Part shown: positions 43,197 through 52,083 of the stretch, piece by piece
Layout: every line of letters starts with the position of its first letter
Position numbering within the stretch: the stretch's first letter is position 1
Assembly (NCBI RefSeq): GCF_002934545.1
Contig: NZ_PTJA01000011.1
Location: 140,398-204,397 of the forward strand
Reading direction: 5' to 3'
DNA from: Lacrimispora xylanisolvens
Lineage (GTDB): Bacteria; Bacillota; Clostridia; Lachnospirales; Lachnospiraceae
Length of the DNA stretch: 64,000 nt
Translations under genes and position numbers: made by a program
The notes under the pieces: model-generated
What the model saw: only the letters and a program-made list of their open reading frames with translations
Told to the model about the DNA's origin: nothing
Database searches by the model: none

Positions 43197-43224
43197 GACT
43201 GAGCGGAAGCTATCAACAAGGAGC

Positions 43225-43262
43225 ACCCTTCGGGTATCCCTTTATGCTCAAAAAGCGTGAGC
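43225..43262 (+). repeat. single copy of the two-hairpin element in the clpX leader
   Basis: Hairpin A (ACCC-TTC-GGGT, 43225-43235), linker ATCCCTTTAT and hairpin B (GCTCA-AAAAGCG-TGAGC, 43246-43262). It shares the 14-base core GGTATCCCTTTATG and the loop bases AAAAGC with the units between mglB and mglA, but both stems have different, still complementary sequences. This pattern points to a conserved structured RNA. Confidence 0.7.
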
Positions 43263-43291
43263 CACAAACAAGGAAAGTATGAGGTGTGTAT

Positions 43292-44593
43292 ATGCCGGTC
43301 AGAACAGACGACAAGATCCGATGCTCTTTTTGCGGGAAAACCCAGGATCAGGTAAAGAAACTGATTGCCGGTTCCAATAATGTCTATATTTGTGATGAGT
43401 GCATTGATTTGTGCGCAGAGATATTAGAGGAAGAATTTGACGGCCATGACGAAGAGGCACCTGATTTCAGCAATATTAATCTGATGAAGCCAAAGGAAAT
43501 GAAAGCTTTTTTAGATGAGTATGTCATTGGGCAGGACGAAGCAAAAAAGGTGTTGTCCGTAGCAGTATATAACCATTATAAGAGAATTACATCCGGTAAA
43601 AAACTGGATGTGGATATACAAAAGAGCAATATTCTGATGTTGGGGCCTACGGGCTCCGGTAAAACTTATCTTGCGCAGACTCTGGCTAAGGTTTTAAACG
43701 TACCGTTTGCCATTGCAGATGCGACTGCTCTTACAGAAGCCGGTTATGTTGGTGAAGACGTAGAAAACATCCTTTTAAAACTGATCCAGGCAGCTGAGTA
43801 TGATATCAGCAGAGCTGAATTTGGAATCATTTATATTGATGAGATTGATAAAATCACCAAGAAATCGGAGAATGTGTCAATCACCAGAGATGTTTCCGGT
43901 GAAGGTGTTCAGCAGGCTCTATTAAAGATTCTGGAAGGTACGGTTGCCAGTGTCCCGCCTCAGGGTGGAAGAAAGCATCCGCACCAGGAACTTTTACAGA
44001 TCAATACCACCAATATTTTATTTATCTGCGGCGGAGCGTTTGATGGTCTGGAGAAAATCATTGAGCGCCGTTTAAGTGCAGGATCCATTGGGTTTAATGC
44101 GGAGATTGTAGATAAGAATAAAACGGATATTGATGATCTCTTAAAGAAAACCCTGCCTCAGGATCTGGTTAAATTTGGGCTGATTCCTGAATTTATCGGA
44201 CGTGTTCCCATCACTGTATCACTGGAACTGTTAGATCGGGCAGCTCTGGTTAAGATTTTATCAGAGCCGAAGAATGCGCTGATTAAGCAATACCAGAAAC
44301 TATTCGAACTGGATGATGTGAAGCTGGAGCTGACCGCTGATGCGGTGGAACGGATTGCAGAACTGGCTGTGGAAAGAAAAACCGGCGCCAGAGGATTGCG
44401 TTCCATTATGGAAAGCGTCATGATGGATTTGATGTATGAGATACCATCAGACAGCAGTATTGGAATCTGCAGAATCACCAAAGAGGTTGTGGATAAAAAT
44501 GGAGAGCCGGAACTGGTCTATCGGGACACGGCAGTTCCCAGAAAATCACTGGCTCAGAAATTGAGAAAAGATAAGACAGGCGAGATCGCATAG
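43292..44593 (+). CDS. clpX: ATP-dependent Clp protease ATP-binding subunit ClpX
   Basis: AAA+ unfoldase (433 residues) that feeds substrates to ClpP. The N-terminal zinc domain is [11 protein letters not shown]...CDECIDLC with four cysteines. Walker A is [15 protein letters not shown] and Walker [11 protein letters not shown]. The sensor 2 region is in [13 protein letters not shown]. The ClpP-binding IGF loop is present as IGFNAE. The ATG at 43292 lies seven bases after GAGG. A GTG two codons earlier is less likely. Confidence 0.97.
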   Translation: MPVRTDDKIRCSFCGKTQDQVKKLIAGSNNVYICDECIDLCAEILEEEFDGHDEEAPDFSNINLMKPKEMKAFLDEYVIGQDEAKKVLSVAVYNHYKRITSGKKLDVDIQKSNILMLGPTGSGKTYLAQTLAKVLNVPFAIADATALTEAGYVGEDVENILLKLIQAAEYDISRAEFGIIYIDEIDKITKKSENVSITRDVSGEGVQQALLKILEGTVASVPPQGGRKHPHQELLQINTTNILFICGGAFDGLEKIIERRLSAGSIGFNAEIVDKNKTDIDDLLKKTLPQDLVKFGLIPEFIGRVPITVSLELLDRAALVKILSEPKNALIKQYQKLFELDDVKLELTADAVERIAELAVERKTGARGLRSIMESVMMDLMYEIPSDSSIGICRITKEVVDKNGEPELVYRDTAVPRKSLAQKLRKDKTGEIA

Positions 44594-44611
44594 ATCCCTG
44601 CATGAGTCGGG

Positions 44612-44650
44612 AAGGTGTTACAGCGAATCAATCTGCTGGAACACCTTTTT
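44612..44650 (+). terminator. attenuating hairpin between clpX and lon
   Basis: AAGGTGTT/AACACCTT with inner CAGC/GCTG and a T-run (44646-44650) ends only 21 bases before the lon start, just upstream of its ribosome site. It should limit read-through from clpX into lon. Confidence 0.7.
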
Positions 44651-44671
44651 GAATGCAAAGGAGAGAACCAA

Positions 44672-46990
44672 ATGGTAGATAAGACAATTACAATGCCGGT
44701 TATTGCCCTGAGAGGTATGACTGTTCTACCCAAAATGATGCTGCACTTTGATATCAGCCGGGAGAAATCCATCGCGGCGGTTGAAAAAGCCATGGTAGGG
44801 GATCAGAAGGTATGCCTGGTAACCCAGAGAAATCCGGAAGAAACCGATCCTGGAATAGAAGACTTATATCAGGTAGGAACGGTTGCTTTAATCAAACAGC
44901 TGGTGAAGCTGCCGAATAACGTGGTCCGTGTCATGGTGGAAGGTCTGGAGCGGACTGAGCTTCTGACTCTTGAAAGTGAAGAGCCTCTTCTTGTAGGTGA
45001 GATTGAAGAACTTCAGGTGCCACTGGATATATTAGATCCCGTTACCATACAGGCAATGGCTGAAATTGTGAAAGAAAAGCTGGAAGCCTATGGCAAAGAA
45101 AACCAAAGAATTGCTAAGGAAGTTGTCCCTGGATTGCTGGTTATTCCGGATTTGGGGGAACTTTTGGATCAGGTTGCAGTTCAGCTGTCCTGGGATTACC
45201 GTCTCCGCCAGCAGGTGCTTGAAAGTGTACTTCTGGAAGAACGGTATGCTCTGGTTATGAAACACCTGATTACTGAAATTGAAGTGACTAAGGTGAAAAA
45301 GGAATTACAGTCCCATGTGAAAGAACGGATTGACAAGAATCAGAAGGATTACATTTTAAGAGAGCAGATGAAGGTGATCCGGGAAGAGCTGGGAGAAGAC
45401 AATCCGCTTTCTGACAGTGATGAATATGCCAAACGTCTGAAAGCATTAAAAGCAGACAAAGAAATAAAAGAGAAGATTCAAAAAGAGATCGACCGCTTTA
45501 AATCCATGCCGGGTGGAAGTCAGGAAGCCAATGTTGTCCGGATGTATCTGGATACAGTTCTTGATTTTCCGTGGAAGAAGATGTCAAAGGATAACAACAG
45601 CATTATTCATGCTCAGCAGGTTCTGGATGAAGAGCATTATGGCCTGGAAAAAGTAAAAGAACGGATTCTGGAATATTTAGCAGTCCGGATTCTTACGAAG
45701 AAAGGAACCAGCCCCATTTTATGTCTGGTTGGACCTCCTGGTACAGGAAAGACTTCTATTGCAAGATCTGTGGCCAAAGCACTGAATAAAGAATATGTAA
45801 GAATCAGCCTGGGAGGTATCCGGGATGAGGCGGAGATCAGAGGGCATAGAAAAACATATGTGGGCGCTATGCCTGGCAGAATTGCAGAGGCTGTCAAACA
45901 GGCAGGTGTGAACAACCCGCTGATGCTTCTTGATGAAATTGACAAAGTCAGCAGTGACTATAAAGGCGATACATCTTCTGCACTGTTAGAGGTGCTTGAC
46001 AGTGAGCAGAATGTGAAATTCAGGGATCATTATATTGAGCTTCCCATTGATTTATCCAATGTACTTTTTCTTGCAACTGCCAATACCATAACTACCATTC
46101 CCGGCCCTCTTCTTGACCGAATGGAAGTAATTGAAATAAATAGTTATACAGAGAATGAAAAATTCCATATTGCCAAAAACTATCTGGTGAAAAAACAGCA
46201 GGAACGTAATGGTCTTACAGGAAAGCCGGTTGCCATAACGGATCAGGCGATTGAAAAGATCATACACAATTATACCAGAGAAGCCGGAGTCAGAAACTTA
46301 GAGCGGCGGATCAGTTCTGTTTTCAGAAAGACAGCCAGAGAATTTCTGGAAGACAAAAGCCGTGTCATTGAGGTGACAGAGTGTCAGCTGGAAAAGTACT
46401 TAGGGAAAGAAAAAGTATCTTATAACAATGTTAACGAGGAAGATCAGGTAGGAATTGTGAGAGGCCTTGCATGGACCAGTGTAGGCGGAGATACTCTGCA
46501 GATTGAAGTAAATGTAATGCCAGGCAAAGGAACCCTTCAGACCACAGGACAGATGGGAGACGTTATGAAGGAGTCGGCACAGACTGCTTTAAGTTATGTC
46601 AGGTCCATAGGACCGGAATATAACGTGCCCGATGATTATTTTGAGAAACACGATATTCATCTTCATATCCCGGAGGGAGCAGTTCCGAAAGATGGCCCTT
46701 CAGCAGGAATTACCATGGCAACTGCCATGCTTTCTGCGGCTATCAACAGGAAGGTAGGTGCGACCGTTGCCATGACAGGAGAGATAACCTTAAGAGGCCG
46801 GGTTCTTCCCATCGGAGGCTTAAAGGAGAAAATTCTAGCTGCACGTATGGCACATGTGAAAAAAGTTCTGGTTCCGGATAAAAACCGGCCGGATATTGCA
46901 GAATTATCAGAAGAGATCACAGAAGGCCTTACAATTGTATTTGTAAAGGAAATGCCGGAAGTATTAAAAGAGGCTTTCGTCCAGGAATAG
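44672..46990 (+). CDS. lon: ATP-dependent protease Lon
   Basis: LonA-type protease of 772 residues. N-terminal substrate domain (TMPVIALRGMTVLPKMMLHFDI), coiled-coil middle, AAA+ domain with Walker A GPPGTGKTSIARSVA and Walker B LMLLDEIDKV, and a C-terminal protease domain. That last domain has the catalytic Ser in PKDGPSAGITMATA and the Lys in LPIGGLKEKILAA. The ATG at 44672 follows AAAGGAGAG. Upstream in-frame starts would be inside the hairpin. engB follows after 12 bases. Confidence 0.97.
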   Translation: MVDKTITMPVIALRGMTVLPKMMLHFDISREKSIAAVEKAMVGDQKVCLVTQRNPEETDPGIEDLYQVGTVALIKQLVKLPNNVVRVMVEGLERTELLTLESEEPLLVGEIEELQVPLDILDPVTIQAMAEIVKEKLEAYGKENQRIAKEVVPGLLVIPDLGELLDQVAVQLSWDYRLRQQVLESVLLEERYALVMKHLITEIEVTKVKKELQSHVKERIDKNQKDYILREQMKVIREELGEDNPLSDSDEYAKRLKALKADKEIKEKIQKEIDRFKSMPGGSQEANVVRMYLDTVLDFPWKKMSKDNNSIIHAQQVLDEEHYGLEKVKERILEYLAVRILTKKGTSPILCLVGPPGTGKTSIARSVAKALNKEYVRISLGGIRDEAEIRGHRKTYVGAMPGRIAEAVKQAGVNNPLMLLDEIDKVSSDYKGDTSSALLEVLDSEQNVKFRDHYIELPIDLSNVLFLATANTITTIPGPLLDRMEVIEINSYTENEKFHIAKNYLVKKQQERNGLTGKPVAITDQAIEKIIHNYTREAGVRNLERRISSVFRKTAREFLEDKSRVIEVTECQLEKYLGKEKVSYNNVNEEDQVGIVRGLAWTSVGGDTLQIEVNVMPGKGTLQTTGQMGDVMKESAQTALSYVRSIGPEYNVPDDYFEKHDIHLHIPEGAVPKDGPSAGITMATAMLSAAINRKVGATVAMTGEITLRGRVLPIGGLKEKILAARMAHVKKVLVPDKNRPDIAELSEEITEGLTIVFVKEMPEVLKEAFVQE

Positions 46991-47002
46991 AAAGGAAATT
47001 AC

Positions 47003-47602
47003 ATGATTATTAAAACCGTAGAACTGGAGACTGTATGCGGAATTACCAGCAAGCTTCCGGAGAACACAAAACCGGAATTTGCATTTGCAGGTAAGTCAAA
47101 CGTGGGCAAATCCTCTCTCATCAATGCACTTATGAACCGGAAGTCCTTTGCAAGAACTTCATCCTCTCCAGGTAAAACACAGACCATTAATTTTTACAAT
47201 ATTAATGATTCGCTGTATTATGTGGATCTTCCCGGATACGGTTATGCAAAGGTATCCGTAGAAGTTAAAGCAAAATGGGGAAAGATGATTGAAAATTATC
47301 TTCATAATTCGCCTATGCTGAAATGTGTGTTTCTGCTGATTGATATCCGTCACGAGCCATCAGATAATGATAAAACCATGTACGACTGGATCATTAGTAA
47401 TGGATATCAGCCGGTTATTATTGCCACCAAGCTGGACAAGCTGAAACGAAGTCAGGTTGCAAAGGCATTAAAAGTAGTGCGGACCGGGCTGGGAATCGGA
47501 GCGGATGTGACCGTAATTCCGTTTTCAGCGGAGACAAAACAGGGCAGAGAAGAAATCTGGGATTTGATTGAGGATTCTGTAAATAGTCTTGACAAGGAGT
47601 AA
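47003..47602 (+). CDS. engB: ribosome biogenesis GTP-binding protein YsxC/EngB
   Basis: Small TRAFAC GTPase (199 residues) required for large ribosomal subunit assembly. G1 is AGKSNVGKSSLINAL, G2 SSPGKTQTINFY, G3 DLPGYGYAKVS, G4 TKLD and G5 FSAETKQG. Start follows AAAGGAAA. The promoter of the next operon lies over its last codons. Confidence 0.96.
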   Translation: MIIKTVELETVCGITSKLPENTKPEFAFAGKSNVGKSSLINALMNRKSFARTSSSPGKTQTINFYNINDSLYYVDLPGYGYAKVSVEVKAKWGKMIENYLHNSPMLKCVFLLIDIRHEPSDNDKTMYDWIISNGYQPVIIATKLDKLKRSQVAKALKVVRTGLGIGADVTVIPFSAETKQGREEIWDLIEDSVNSLDKE

Positions 47603-47647
47603 AAATCTTTTTATAATGAACCTATTTATTACATAGAGTTCATTATA
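47589..47647 (+). promoter_or_regulatory. consensus promoter with overlapping palindrome, amino-acid ABC operon
   Basis: TTGACA (47589-47594), 17 bases and TATAAT (47612-47617) form a full consensus that starts inside engB. The -10 is also the left end of a long dyad: arms TATAATGAAC (47612-47621) and GTTCATTATA (47638-47647), with inner CTAT/ATAG. The dyad spans the -10 and the start point, so an operator is likelier than an RNA hairpin. Confidence 0.75.
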
Positions 47648-47669
47648 GCAGAAAGAGGAGAAAACAGTT

Positions 47670-48548
47670 ATGAAAAAAACTATGAAGAAAATTGTATCAA
47701 CTCTCATGGCAGCAGCTCTGGCAGCGGCAGCATTGACTGCCTGTGCAGGCGGTAACTCCACAGCGGGCACTTCCGGTACAGGAAAAGAAGCAGGAGACAA
47801 AAAAGTATTAAAAGTTGCCATGGAGTGCAGCTATGCTCCTTACAACTGGACTCAGCCAACCGATGCAAACGGAGCAGTGAAGATCTCTGGAAGCTCTGAT
47901 TATGCATATGGTTATGATGTAATGATGGCGAAAAAGATTGCGGACGAGCTGGGCTATAACCTGGAGATTGTAAAGCTGGACTGGGATTCTTTAGTACCTG
48001 CTGTTCAGTCCGGTAAGGTTGATTGTGTTATCGCGGGACAATCCGTTACTGCAGAGCGTATGCAGTCCGTTGATTTCACAAATCCATATTATTATGCAAC
48101 CATTGTGGCTTTGGTAAAAGCTGGCGGTAAGTTTGAGAATGCAAAAAGTGTTGCTGACTTAAAGGGTGCAGTTGCTACATCCCAGTTAAACACCATCTGG
48201 TATGATAATTGTCTTCCACAGATTCCCGATGCTGATATTCAGCCCGCTCAGGAATCCGCTCCTGCCATGCTGGTTTCTTTAAGTTCTGGAAGATGTGACG
48301 TGGTAGTAACAGATAAGCCAACTGGTCAGGCAGCTTTAATTGCATATCCTGATTTCAAACTCCTTGATTTTACCGGTACAGACGGTCAGTTCAAAGTATC
48401 TGATGAGGACATTAATATTGGAGTCTCTGTTAAAAAAGGCAATGCTGAATTAAAAGATGCCATAAACGGAGTACTTGGCAAGATGACCAAGGATGATTTT
48501 AACAAGATGATGGAAGAGGCAATTAAGGTACAGCCGCTTTCAAAATAA
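47670..48548 (+). CDS. amino-acid ABC transporter substrate-binding lipoprotein
   Basis: Family 3 binding lipoprotein (292 residues). Signal peptide with lipobox AALTAC, short Gly/Ser/Thr linker, then KVAMECSYAPYNWTQ, YGYDVMMAKKIADELGYNLEIVKLDWDSLVPAVQSGKVDCVIAGQ in pieces, and the ADLKG / RCDVVVTD signature of polar amino-acid receptors. The ligand is not determined by sequence. It is the first gene of a three-gene transporter, with a hairpin after it that probably raises its mRNA over the rest. Confidence 0.92.
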   Translation: MKKTMKKIVSTLMAAALAAAALTACAGGNSTAGTSGTGKEAGDKKVLKVAMECSYAPYNWTQPTDANGAVKISGSSDYAYGYDVMMAKKIADELGYNLEIVKLDWDSLVPAVQSGKVDCVIAGQSVTAERMQSVDFTNPYYYATIVALVKAGGKFENAKSVADLKGAVATSQLNTIWYDNCLPQIPDADIQPAQESAPAMLVSLSSGRCDVVVTDKPTGQAALIAYPDFKLLDFTGTDGQFKVSDEDINIGVSVKKGNAELKDAINGVLGKMTKDDFNKMMEEAIKVQPLSK

Positions 48549-48572
48549 TAATAAGAGGAATCGGAGCTTGCA

Positions 48573-48599
48573 GGCACGGGATGGGAGTTTTTCCGTGCC
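48573..48599 (+). terminator. hairpin after the binding-protein gene
   Basis: GGCACGG/CCGTGCC around a 13-base loop, followed by a C/T-rich stretch, lies inside the transporter operon. Partial termination or mRNA protection is likely, as after mglB. Confidence 0.6.
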
Positions 48600-48643
48600 C
48601 CTTGTTCTGTTTTAACCAAGCTGTGAAAGGGAGAGGGTAATAT

Positions 48644-49444
48644 ATGTCTTTGCCGTCAGATTTTTTTGGAAGAATGGTATTTATTCTGCAAAATTATGGT
48701 CCGTCCTTCTTAGCAGGGGCTGGCAAAACAATGGCGATTGCCATTGTAGGCACATTGATCGGATGTGTAATCGGATTTGCAGTAGGAATTATTCAGACCA
48801 CTCCGGAATCAAAGCAGGATAATCTGTTTAAAAAGATACTGATTAAAGGAATTAAATTTATTTTAAATGTATATGTAGAGGTCTTCCGCGGAACCCCCAT
48901 GATGGTTCAGGCCATGTTTATTTTCTATGGTTCTTCCGCACTTTTTGGAATTAATATGTCCATAGTATTTGCATCCTATTTTATAGTCTCAATCAACACA
49001 GGAGCCTATATGGCAGAGACGGTCAGAGGCGGAATCCTTTCTATTGATCCGGGCCAGACAGAAGGTGCAAAAGCCATTGGTATGACCCATTACCAGACCA
49101 TGTTAAATGTCATCATGCCACAGGCACTTCGCAATATCATGCCTCAGATTGGCAATAACTTAATTATTAATATTAAGGATACCTGTGTGCTTTCTGTGAT
49201 CGGAGTTGTAGAGCTGTTTTATGCGACAAAGGGTGTGGCAGGAGCTTACTATACGTATTTTGAAGCATTTACCATCACCATGGTCATTTACTTTGTCCTG
49301 ACCTTTACCTGTTCCAGAATTCTCCGGCACTGGGAGAAAAAGATGGATGGACCGGACAGCTACGATCTGGCTACAACAGATACCCTGGCTTATACCAGTG
49401 GAATGGTGAAATTTCCGGACCCAAAAGAGAAGGAGGATAAATAA
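48644..49444 (+). CDS. amino-acid ABC transporter permease
   Basis: Membrane permease (266 residues) of the HisM/GlnP type. It shows GAGKTMAIAIVGTLIGCVIGF, then the conserved VEVFRGTPMMVQAMFIFYG start of the permease core. The EAA loop is VRGGILSIDPGQTEGAKAIGM with MPQALRNIMPQIGNNLI after it. GGGAGAGGG precedes the ATG. The ATPase gene follows directly with no gap. Confidence 0.94.
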   Translation: MSLPSDFFGRMVFILQNYGPSFLAGAGKTMAIAIVGTLIGCVIGFAVGIIQTTPESKQDNLFKKILIKGIKFILNVYVEVFRGTPMMVQAMFIFYGSSALFGINMSIVFASYFIVSINTGAYMAETVRGGILSIDPGQTEGAKAIGMTHYQTMLNVIMPQALRNIMPQIGNNLIINIKDTCVLSVIGVVELFYATKGVAGAYYTYFEAFTITMVIYFVLTFTCSRILRHWEKKMDGPDSYDLATTDTLAYTSGMVKFPDPKEKEDK

Positions 49445-50188
49445 ATGGCTGAAAGCAATGTGTTAAAAATTCGTCATTTAAGTAAAACATTTGGAACCAA
49501 TGTAGTATTAAGAGATATTGATTTCAATGTAAATGCCAAAGATGTGACCTGCATCATCGGAGCATCCGGCTCAGGAAAATCCACTCTTTTGCGCTGCATC
49601 AATCTTTTGGAAACACCCACTACCGGTGAGATTTTATACCATGATGTGGATATTACAGACAGAAAGATGAATGTTCCCGAATACCGTACCCGAGTTGGCA
49701 TGGTGTTTCAGAATTTTAATCTCTTTAATAATATGACTGTACTGGAAAACTGTATGGTTGGTCAGGTGAAAGTTTTAAAGAAAGATAAGGAAGAAGCCAG
49801 AAGAAAAGCCATGATGTTTTTAGAGAAGGTTGGAATGGCGCCTTATATCAATGCTAAGCCAAGACAGCTTTCAGGTGGTCAGAAGCAGAGGGTAGCCATC
49901 GCAAGAGCACTTGCCATGGAACCGGAGGTACTTCTTTTTGACGAGCCCACTTCCGCCCTGGATCCCCAGATGGTAGGAGAAGTTCTTGCAGTTATGAGAA
50001 CACTTGCAAAGGAAGGACTCACCATGATCATTGTAACCCATGAGATGGCGTTTGCAAGAGATGTGTCCAACCATGTGGTTTATATGGCAGGTGGTGTGAT
50101 TGAAGAAGAGGGAGCACCAGCTGATATATTTGGTAATCCTCAGAAAAACTCAACAAAGGAATTTTTAACCCGTTTTATGCAGGGTTAG
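49445..50188 (+). CDS. amino-acid ABC transporter ATPase
   Basis: Polar amino-acid ABC ATPase (247 residues). Walker A is [15 protein letters not shown], the Q-loop [16 protein letters not shown], signature [15 protein letters not shown], Walker [14 protein letters not shown] and the H-loop [11 protein letters not shown]. It starts right after the permease stop with AAGGAGG. A compact hairpin follows the gene. Confidence 0.95.
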   Translation: MAESNVLKIRHLSKTFGTNVVLRDIDFNVNAKDVTCIIGASGSGKSTLLRCINLLETPTTGEILYHDVDITDRKMNVPEYRTRVGMVFQNFNLFNNMTVLENCMVGQVKVLKKDKEEARRKAMMFLEKVGMAPYINAKPRQLSGGQKQRVAIARALAMEPEVLLFDEPTSALDPQMVGEVLAVMRTLAKEGLTMIIVTHEMAFARDVSNHVVYMAGGVIEEEGAPADIFGNPQKNSTKEFLTRFMQG

Positions 50189-50196
50189 AAGCAGAC

Positions 50197-50247
50197 GGAG
50201 CTGTCGCAAAATAACTGAATGATCAGTTGTGGAGCAGGCTCCTTTTT
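50197..50247 (+). terminator. terminator of the amino-acid ABC operon
   Basis: GGAG-CAGG-CTCC followed by TTTTT (50231-50247). A longer pairing of GGAGC (50197) with GCTCC (50238), enclosing an AACTGA/TCAGTT hairpin, is also possible. Confidence 0.65.
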
Positions 50248-50288
50248 GATATACTGGTAAAAAAGTGGATAACAAAGAGGGGGTATAT

Positions 50289-51245
50289 ATGAGAATCGTC
50301 TTTATGGAAACGGATACTTTGGGAGATGATGTGGATTATACACCGTTTTATAATCTGGGAGAGGTGGTAAAATATAATAAATCAGAACCAGAATATAACC
50401 ATGAACGGGTAAAGGATGCAGATGTGATTGTGGTAAATAAGATTCCCATGAATGAGGAAACCCTAAGGGATGCCCAGCATGTAAAACTCATCTGCCTGAC
50501 AGCTACCGGAACCAATACGGTTGACTTTGATTATGTCAGAAAAAGGAACATTGCAGTCACCAATGTAAAAGGATATTCCACCCAGTCTGTGATACAGCAT
50601 ACCTTTGCATTGCTGTTTTATGTATATGAGAAGCTTTCCTATTACGATCAGTTTGTGAAGTCGGGAGAGTACGCAGCCAGTGATATATTCAGTAACTTTG
50701 ATATAAAATTCAATGAACTTTATGGTAAAACCTGGGGCATTATCGGACTTGGAGAGATTGGGAGAGGAGTGGCAAAGGTGGCAGAAGCCTTTGGCTGCCG
50801 TGTAATCTATTATTCTACTTCCGGTAATAACAGTAATTCTCTCTGGGAGCGGGTTGAATTTGATGCTTTATTAAAACAGTCAGATATCATATCCATACAT
50901 GCCCCGTTAAATTCTGCTACAGAATATTTAATTGATGAAGATGCATTAAGGAAGATGAAAAAAACTGCTGTTCTTCTGAATCTGGGAAGGGGAAATATCA
51001 TAAGAGAAGAGGCGCTTTTAAAGGCTCTGGAAACAGGAGAAATCGCAGGAGCAGGACTGGATGTAATCAGTGCAGAACCTATGCTGCCGGATAATCCCCT
51101 TCTTAAGATCAAAGACAGTACAAAGCTGATCATTACTCCCCACATCGCCTGGGCTACGGTTGAGGCCAGAAGAAGGTGCCTGTATGAAGTGTACGAAAAC
51201 ATGGTTTCTTATCTTCGGGGAGAGGAACGAAACCGGATAAAGTAA
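50289..51245 (+). CDS. D-2-hydroxyacid dehydrogenase (NAD-dependent)
   Basis: Dehydrogenase of 318 residues in the phosphoglycerate/glycerate dehydrogenase family, catalysing NAD(P)-linked reduction of 2-oxoacids to D-2-hydroxyacids. The NAD loop is GLGEIGRGVAKVAEAFG. The catalytic Arg is in LNLGRGNIIRE, the Glu in VISAEPM, and the His in TPHIAWATVEARRR. The exact substrate (hydroxypyruvate, 2-oxoisocaproate and so on) cannot be told. The ATG at 50289 follows AAGAGGGGG. The GTG eight codons earlier is not needed. Confidence 0.92.
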   Translation: MRIVFMETDTLGDDVDYTPFYNLGEVVKYNKSEPEYNHERVKDADVIVVNKIPMNEETLRDAQHVKLICLTATGTNTVDFDYVRKRNIAVTNVKGYSTQSVIQHTFALLFYVYEKLSYYDQFVKSGEYAASDIFSNFDIKFNELYGKTWGIIGLGEIGRGVAKVAEAFGCRVIYYSTSGNNSNSLWERVEFDALLKQSDIISIHAPLNSATEYLIDEDALRKMKKTAVLLNLGRGNIIREEALLKALETGEIAGAGLDVISAEPMLPDNPLLKIKDSTKLIITPHIAWATVEARRRCLYEVYENMVSYLRGEERNRIK

Positions 51246-51250
51246 AAAGG

Positions 51251-51270
51251 GGCGGCTGATGACAGCCGCC
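51251..51270. terminator. bidirectional terminator
   Basis: GGCGGCTG-ATGA-CAGCCGCC. Read on the minus strand it is followed by CCTTTTTAC, so it best serves the minus-strand gene at 51288. It also closes the dehydrogenase gene. Confidence 0.8.
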
Positions 51271-51287
51271 TTATGTGATCAGTCTTT

Positions 51288-51500
51288 TCATTCTTTGTGG
51301 GAAAAAATATCGCGTATCTTGATCCGTAAGAAAGTACGAAGCACTTCGGCTCCCAGCATAAAAATCAGAAACGGCAAAAAGACAGTGAGAAACAACCTGG
51401 CTTTTAACCGGAACATCTTCTTTTTGTGCTGCAATTTTAAAGTCTGATAATGGTCTGAGATTAAGTGATACCATGTTTTTTTTACCGGAACTTTTTTCAA
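51288..51500 (-). CDS. small single-pass membrane protein of unknown function
   Basis: A 70-residue protein: a basic N-terminal half (KKVPVKKTWYHLISDHYQ, then LKLQHKKKMFRLKARL), one membrane helix (LFLTVFLPFLIFMLGAEVL) and a charged tail. I do not recognise a family. The TTG start is supported by AAGGGGG seven bases upstream. A terminator follows in the correct orientation, and the gene sits 37 bases after the DUF4364 gene on the same strand. These points make it a likely real gene despite its size. Confidence 0.55.
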   Translation of the reverse strand: MKKVPVKKTWYHLISDHYQTLKLQHKKKMFRLKARLFLTVFLPFLIFMLGAEVLRTFLRIKIRDIFSHKE

Positions 51501-51537
51501 ACGAATTCCCCCTTACTCCTATCTATGGGCAGGATCC

Positions 51538-52062
51538 CTAAGATCCGCTCATCAAAGATTTCATGGCAAATGCATAAATTTCCTGACTTTTTAACTTCCA
51601 GTGGTCACACATGATTTCTGCCTGATCTTTATCCGGAACAGATAGTTCCAGATTAATCAGACAGTTCTTACCTTCCCTTACTTCGCAGTGAACAATGTAA
51701 TCCTGGGTTGTGGATTTATAGTAATCTGCTGTTACACCAACTTCGTTGCGGAGACGGAACTTGTTTTCTTTTAAATATTCATCCATGTCATGGACAATCG
51801 CCGGTGATATCTTATTGCCAAAGAAGGAAAGAGTCTCTTCCCCTTCTCTGGTAATGTCGTACCGGCTGCTGTTGTGATTGGTCTCCACATGCAGCAGTCT
51901 TGCCTCTAACAGTTCATTCAATGCCTGATTCAACGTAAAATATGTGGTATATTCATGCTCCAGAAAAAAGTTAGATAATTGTGCACTGGTCAGGGGAAAG
52001 TTTACCTGCTTCAGCATGTATAGAATCATCAGCTTATATAGTGTCATAGGTTCTGAGAGCAT
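51538..52062 (-). CDS. DUF4364 winged-helix protein
   Basis: A 174-residue protein with an N-terminal winged-helix-like region: LYKLMILYMLKQVNFPLTSAQLSNFFLE, then TLNQALNELLEARLLHVE and RYDITREGEETLSFF as the wing. A C-terminal alpha/beta part (VHCEVREGKNCLINLELSVPD) completes the DUF4364 pattern. The family is widespread in Clostridia and is presumed to regulate transcription. Targets are unknown. GGAGG precedes the ATG. It lies 21 bases after the malic enzyme gene and is probably co-transcribed with it. Confidence 0.88.
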   Translation of the reverse strand: MLSEPMTLYKLMILYMLKQVNFPLTSAQLSNFFLEHEYTTYFTLNQALNELLEARLLHVETNHNSSRYDITREGEETLSFFGNKISPAIVHDMDEYLKENKFRLRNEVGVTADYYKSTTQDYIVHCEVREGKNCLINLELSVPDKDQAEIMCDHWKLKSQEIYAFAMKSLMSGS

Positions 52063-52083
52063 CGGATAACCTCCATCTTTCTA

